A stretch of DNA of 6,674 bases, taken from NCBI GenBank assembly GCA_945928335.1, contig CAMENK010000037.1, positions 1-6,674 on the forward strand, in the 5' to 3' direction. The notes below the pieces were generated by a model. The model was given only the letters and a program-made list of their open reading frames with translations. It did not search any database and was not told where the DNA came from. A program made the position numbers and the translations under genes. Source of the stretch: an uncultured Bacillota bacterium. GTDB lineage: Bacteria > Bacillota_I > Bacilli_A > RF39 > UBA660. Below, in pieces: positions 5,470 to 6,674 of the stretch. Each line of letters begins with the position of its first letter. Positions within the stretch are counted from its first letter, which is position 1.

Positions 5470-6486
5470 ATGAAAGAAATAGTTGTAACTGGTGATAGAC
5501 CAACAGGAAAATTACATTTAGGACATTATGTAGGATCTTTAAGAAAAAGAGTAGAAATGATGGAAAGTGGAAAATATGAAATGTATGTATTTTCTGCAGA
5601 TATGCAAGGCTTAACTGATAATGCTAAAAATACTGATAAAATAAAAGAAAATGTATTTGAAGTAATAAAAGATAATTTATCAGTTGGAATTGATCCAGAA
5701 AGAGTCACTTTATTTGTACAATCAGGAGTACCAGAATTAACTGAATTAACAACATACTATTTAAATTTAGTTACACTTAGTAGATTAAAAAGAAATCCTA
5801 CCATAAAAGAAGAAATAAAACTAAGAGGCTTTGAAGAAAGTGTACCAGTAGGTTTTCTTACATATCCAATAAGCCAAGCAGCAGATATAACAGCTTTTAA
5901 TGCAACTCTTGTACCTGTTGGAGAAGATCAAATTCCTATTTTGGAACAAGTATGTGAAATAGTAGATACATTTAATAAAACATATGGAGAAACTCTTGTA
6001 AGACCTAAATATGTATTACCAGAAAATAAAAATTCTAGAAGACTTCCAGGTATAGATGGAAAAGCAAAAATGAGTAAAAGTATGAATAATTGTATTTATT
6101 TATCAGATGATACTGAAACTGTAAGAAAAAAAGTAATGAGTATGTATACAGATCCTAATCATATAAAAGTAACTGATCCAGGAAATACTGAAAATAACCC
6201 TGTATTTATATATTTAGATGCTTTTTGTAAAGATAGAGAAAAATATGAATCTTTAAAAAATCAATATGAAAAAGGTGGATTAGGAGATAAGGTAGTAAAA
6301 GAATACTTATTTGAAGTAATAGAAGAAACTTTAAAACCTATTAGAGAAAAAAGAAAATACTATGATGCTCATCCTGAAATAGTAGAAGAGATAGTAAAAG
6401 AAGGAACTAAAAAAGCAAGAACAAAAGCACAAGAAACATTACAAAAAGTCAGAGAAAAAATAGGAGTAGAATATTTTAATAATTAA
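5470..6486 (+). CDS. trpS: Tryptophan--tRNA ligase (TrpRS)
   Basis: A full-length class I aminoacyl-tRNA synthetase of 338 residues, the normal size for bacterial TrpRS; it activates tryptophan with ATP and charges tRNA-Trp in the cytoplasm. The N-terminal GDRPTGKLHLGHYVGSL (8-24) holds the HIGH signature as HLGH (16-19). YPISQAADITAF (132-143) and PVGEDQIPILEQ (149-160) line the adenylate and tryptophan pockets and are typical of TrpRS. The KMSKS loop is exact at 200-204. The C-terminal helical part (about 215-338) binds the anticodon. The ATG at 5470 has GAGG (5458-5461) eight bases upstream. The 'GDRPTG.LHLGH' start differs from the 'SG.QPSG....GNY' form of Bacillus TrpRS and marks a separate subgroup. 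The protein contains no tryptophan. It has its own promoter and terminator and no T-box leader. Confidence 0.95.
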   Translation: MKEIVVTGDRPTGKLHLGHYVGSLRKRVEMMESGKYEMYVFSADMQGLTDNAKNTDKIKENVFEVIKDNLSVGIDPERVTLFVQSGVPELTELTTYYLNLVTLSRLKRNPTIKEEIKLRGFEESVPVGFLTYPISQAADITAFNATLVPVGEDQIPILEQVCEIVDTFNKTYGETLVRPKYVLPENKNSRRLPGIDGKAKMSKSMNNCIYLSDDTETVRKKVMSMYTDPNHIKVTDPGNTENNPVFIYLDAFCKDREKYESLKNQYEKGGLGDKVVKEYLFEVIEETLKPIREKRKYYDAHPEIVEEIVKEGTKKARTKAQETLQKVREKIGVEYFNN

Positions 6487-6514
6487 ATTTCACAAAATAT
6501 TCATAAATAAGTAA

Positions 6515-6520
6515 TATAAT
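6515..6520 (+). promoter_or_regulatory. Possible -10 box for the response-regulator gene
   Basis: A perfect TATAAT lies 43 bases before the response-regulator ATG, but no convincing -35 and no TG extension accompany it. If used, transcription would begin near 6527, inside the hairpin listed next. In DNA this rich in A and T the hexamer alone is weak evidence. Confidence 0.35.
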
Positions 6521-6550
6521 AAAGTTAGAAAATGCTTTCTAGCTTTTTTT
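6521..6550 (+). terminator. Hairpin with T run after trpS (terminator)
   Basis: AAAGTTAGAAA (6521-6531) pairs with TTTCTAGCTTT (6536-6546), eleven pairs including one T-G wobble, around a 4-base loop. T residues continue to 6550. It lies 35 bases after the trpS stop and directly abuts the ribosome site of the next gene, so it either ends trpS transcripts or forms the leader of the response-regulator mRNA. Confidence 0.65.
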
Positions 6551-6562
6551 GGAGGTAGATAA

Positions 6563-6674
6563 ATGAATATATTAGTGGTTGATGATGAAAAACTTATTAG
6601 AAGTGTAATAAAAGATTATTTAGAAAATGAAAAAATGATAGTTTTTGAAGCGGAAAATGGAGAAGAAGCTTTAA
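6563..6674 (+). CDS. Response regulator, receiver domain (5' part, cut by window end)
   Basis: Thirty-seven complete codons are present before the window ends. They read as the start of a two-component receiver domain: MNILVVDDE (1-9) is the first beta strand with the acidic pair D7-D8 that binds magnesium, then LIRSVIKDYLENE (11-23) as helix 1, and VFEAENGEEAL (27-37) leading into strand 2 and helix 2. The phosphate-accepting aspartate, expected near residue 51, and any output domain are beyond the edge, so OmpR/PhoB type is only a guess. The start is secure: a perfect GGAGGT (6551-6556) lies six bases before the ATG. A partner histidine kinase would be expected downstream. Confidence 0.85.
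   Translation, partial: MNILVVDDEKLIRSVIKDYLENEKMIVFEAENGEEAL

Noticed and set aside
5526..5708. Open frame of 60 codons on the minus strand inside trpS
   Set aside because: Antisense shadow of conserved TrpRS sequence; no ribosome site or recognisable protein.

Overview
The window comes from a very AT-rich, low-GC Gram-positive-type bacterium (Bacillota, or a related Mollicutes-like lineage). Evidence for this is the Shine-Dalgarno sites of AGGAGG type, sigma-A-like promoters, short hairpin-plus-T terminators and an elongator tRNA-Met that looks very like the Bacillus one. The standard genetic code is favoured: the five full-length proteins contain only four tryptophans, all TGG, and one gene ends in TGA. 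The species cannot be named from this window.

Layout, left to right: (1) a CofE-like (F420-0:gamma-glutamyl ligase family) protein on the + strand, starting at the window edge. (2) A bidirectional terminator. (3) A minus-strand two-gene operon, read right to left: a DUF3419/BtaA-like SAM-dependent enzyme, then a GT28 (MurG/UgtP-type) glycosyltransferase. Its promoter is near consensus (TTGATA-17-TATAAT). (4) A spacer of about 110 bp with no gene. (5) A minus-strand elongator tRNA-Met(CAT) with its own promoter and terminator. (6) A divergent + strand gene for a HerA/DUF87-type hexameric ATPase, with a 20-bp perfect palindrome in its promoter region. (7) trpS, behind its own extended -10 promoter. 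(8) The first 37 codons of a response-regulator receiver domain, cut by the window end.

Most of the genes are separate transcription units rather than one system. The exception is the minus-strand pair. A BtaA-like 3-amino-3-carboxypropyl transferase and a UgtP-like sugar transferase could both act on diacylglycerol, so the pair is a plausible membrane-lipid head-group cassette. Sampled lines of this operon look poorer in GC than the flanking + strand genes. The HerA-like ATPase has no nuclease or Sir2-type partner in view, so a defence or DNA-end-processing role cannot be claimed from context. No mobile element, CRISPR array or complete defence island is visible.
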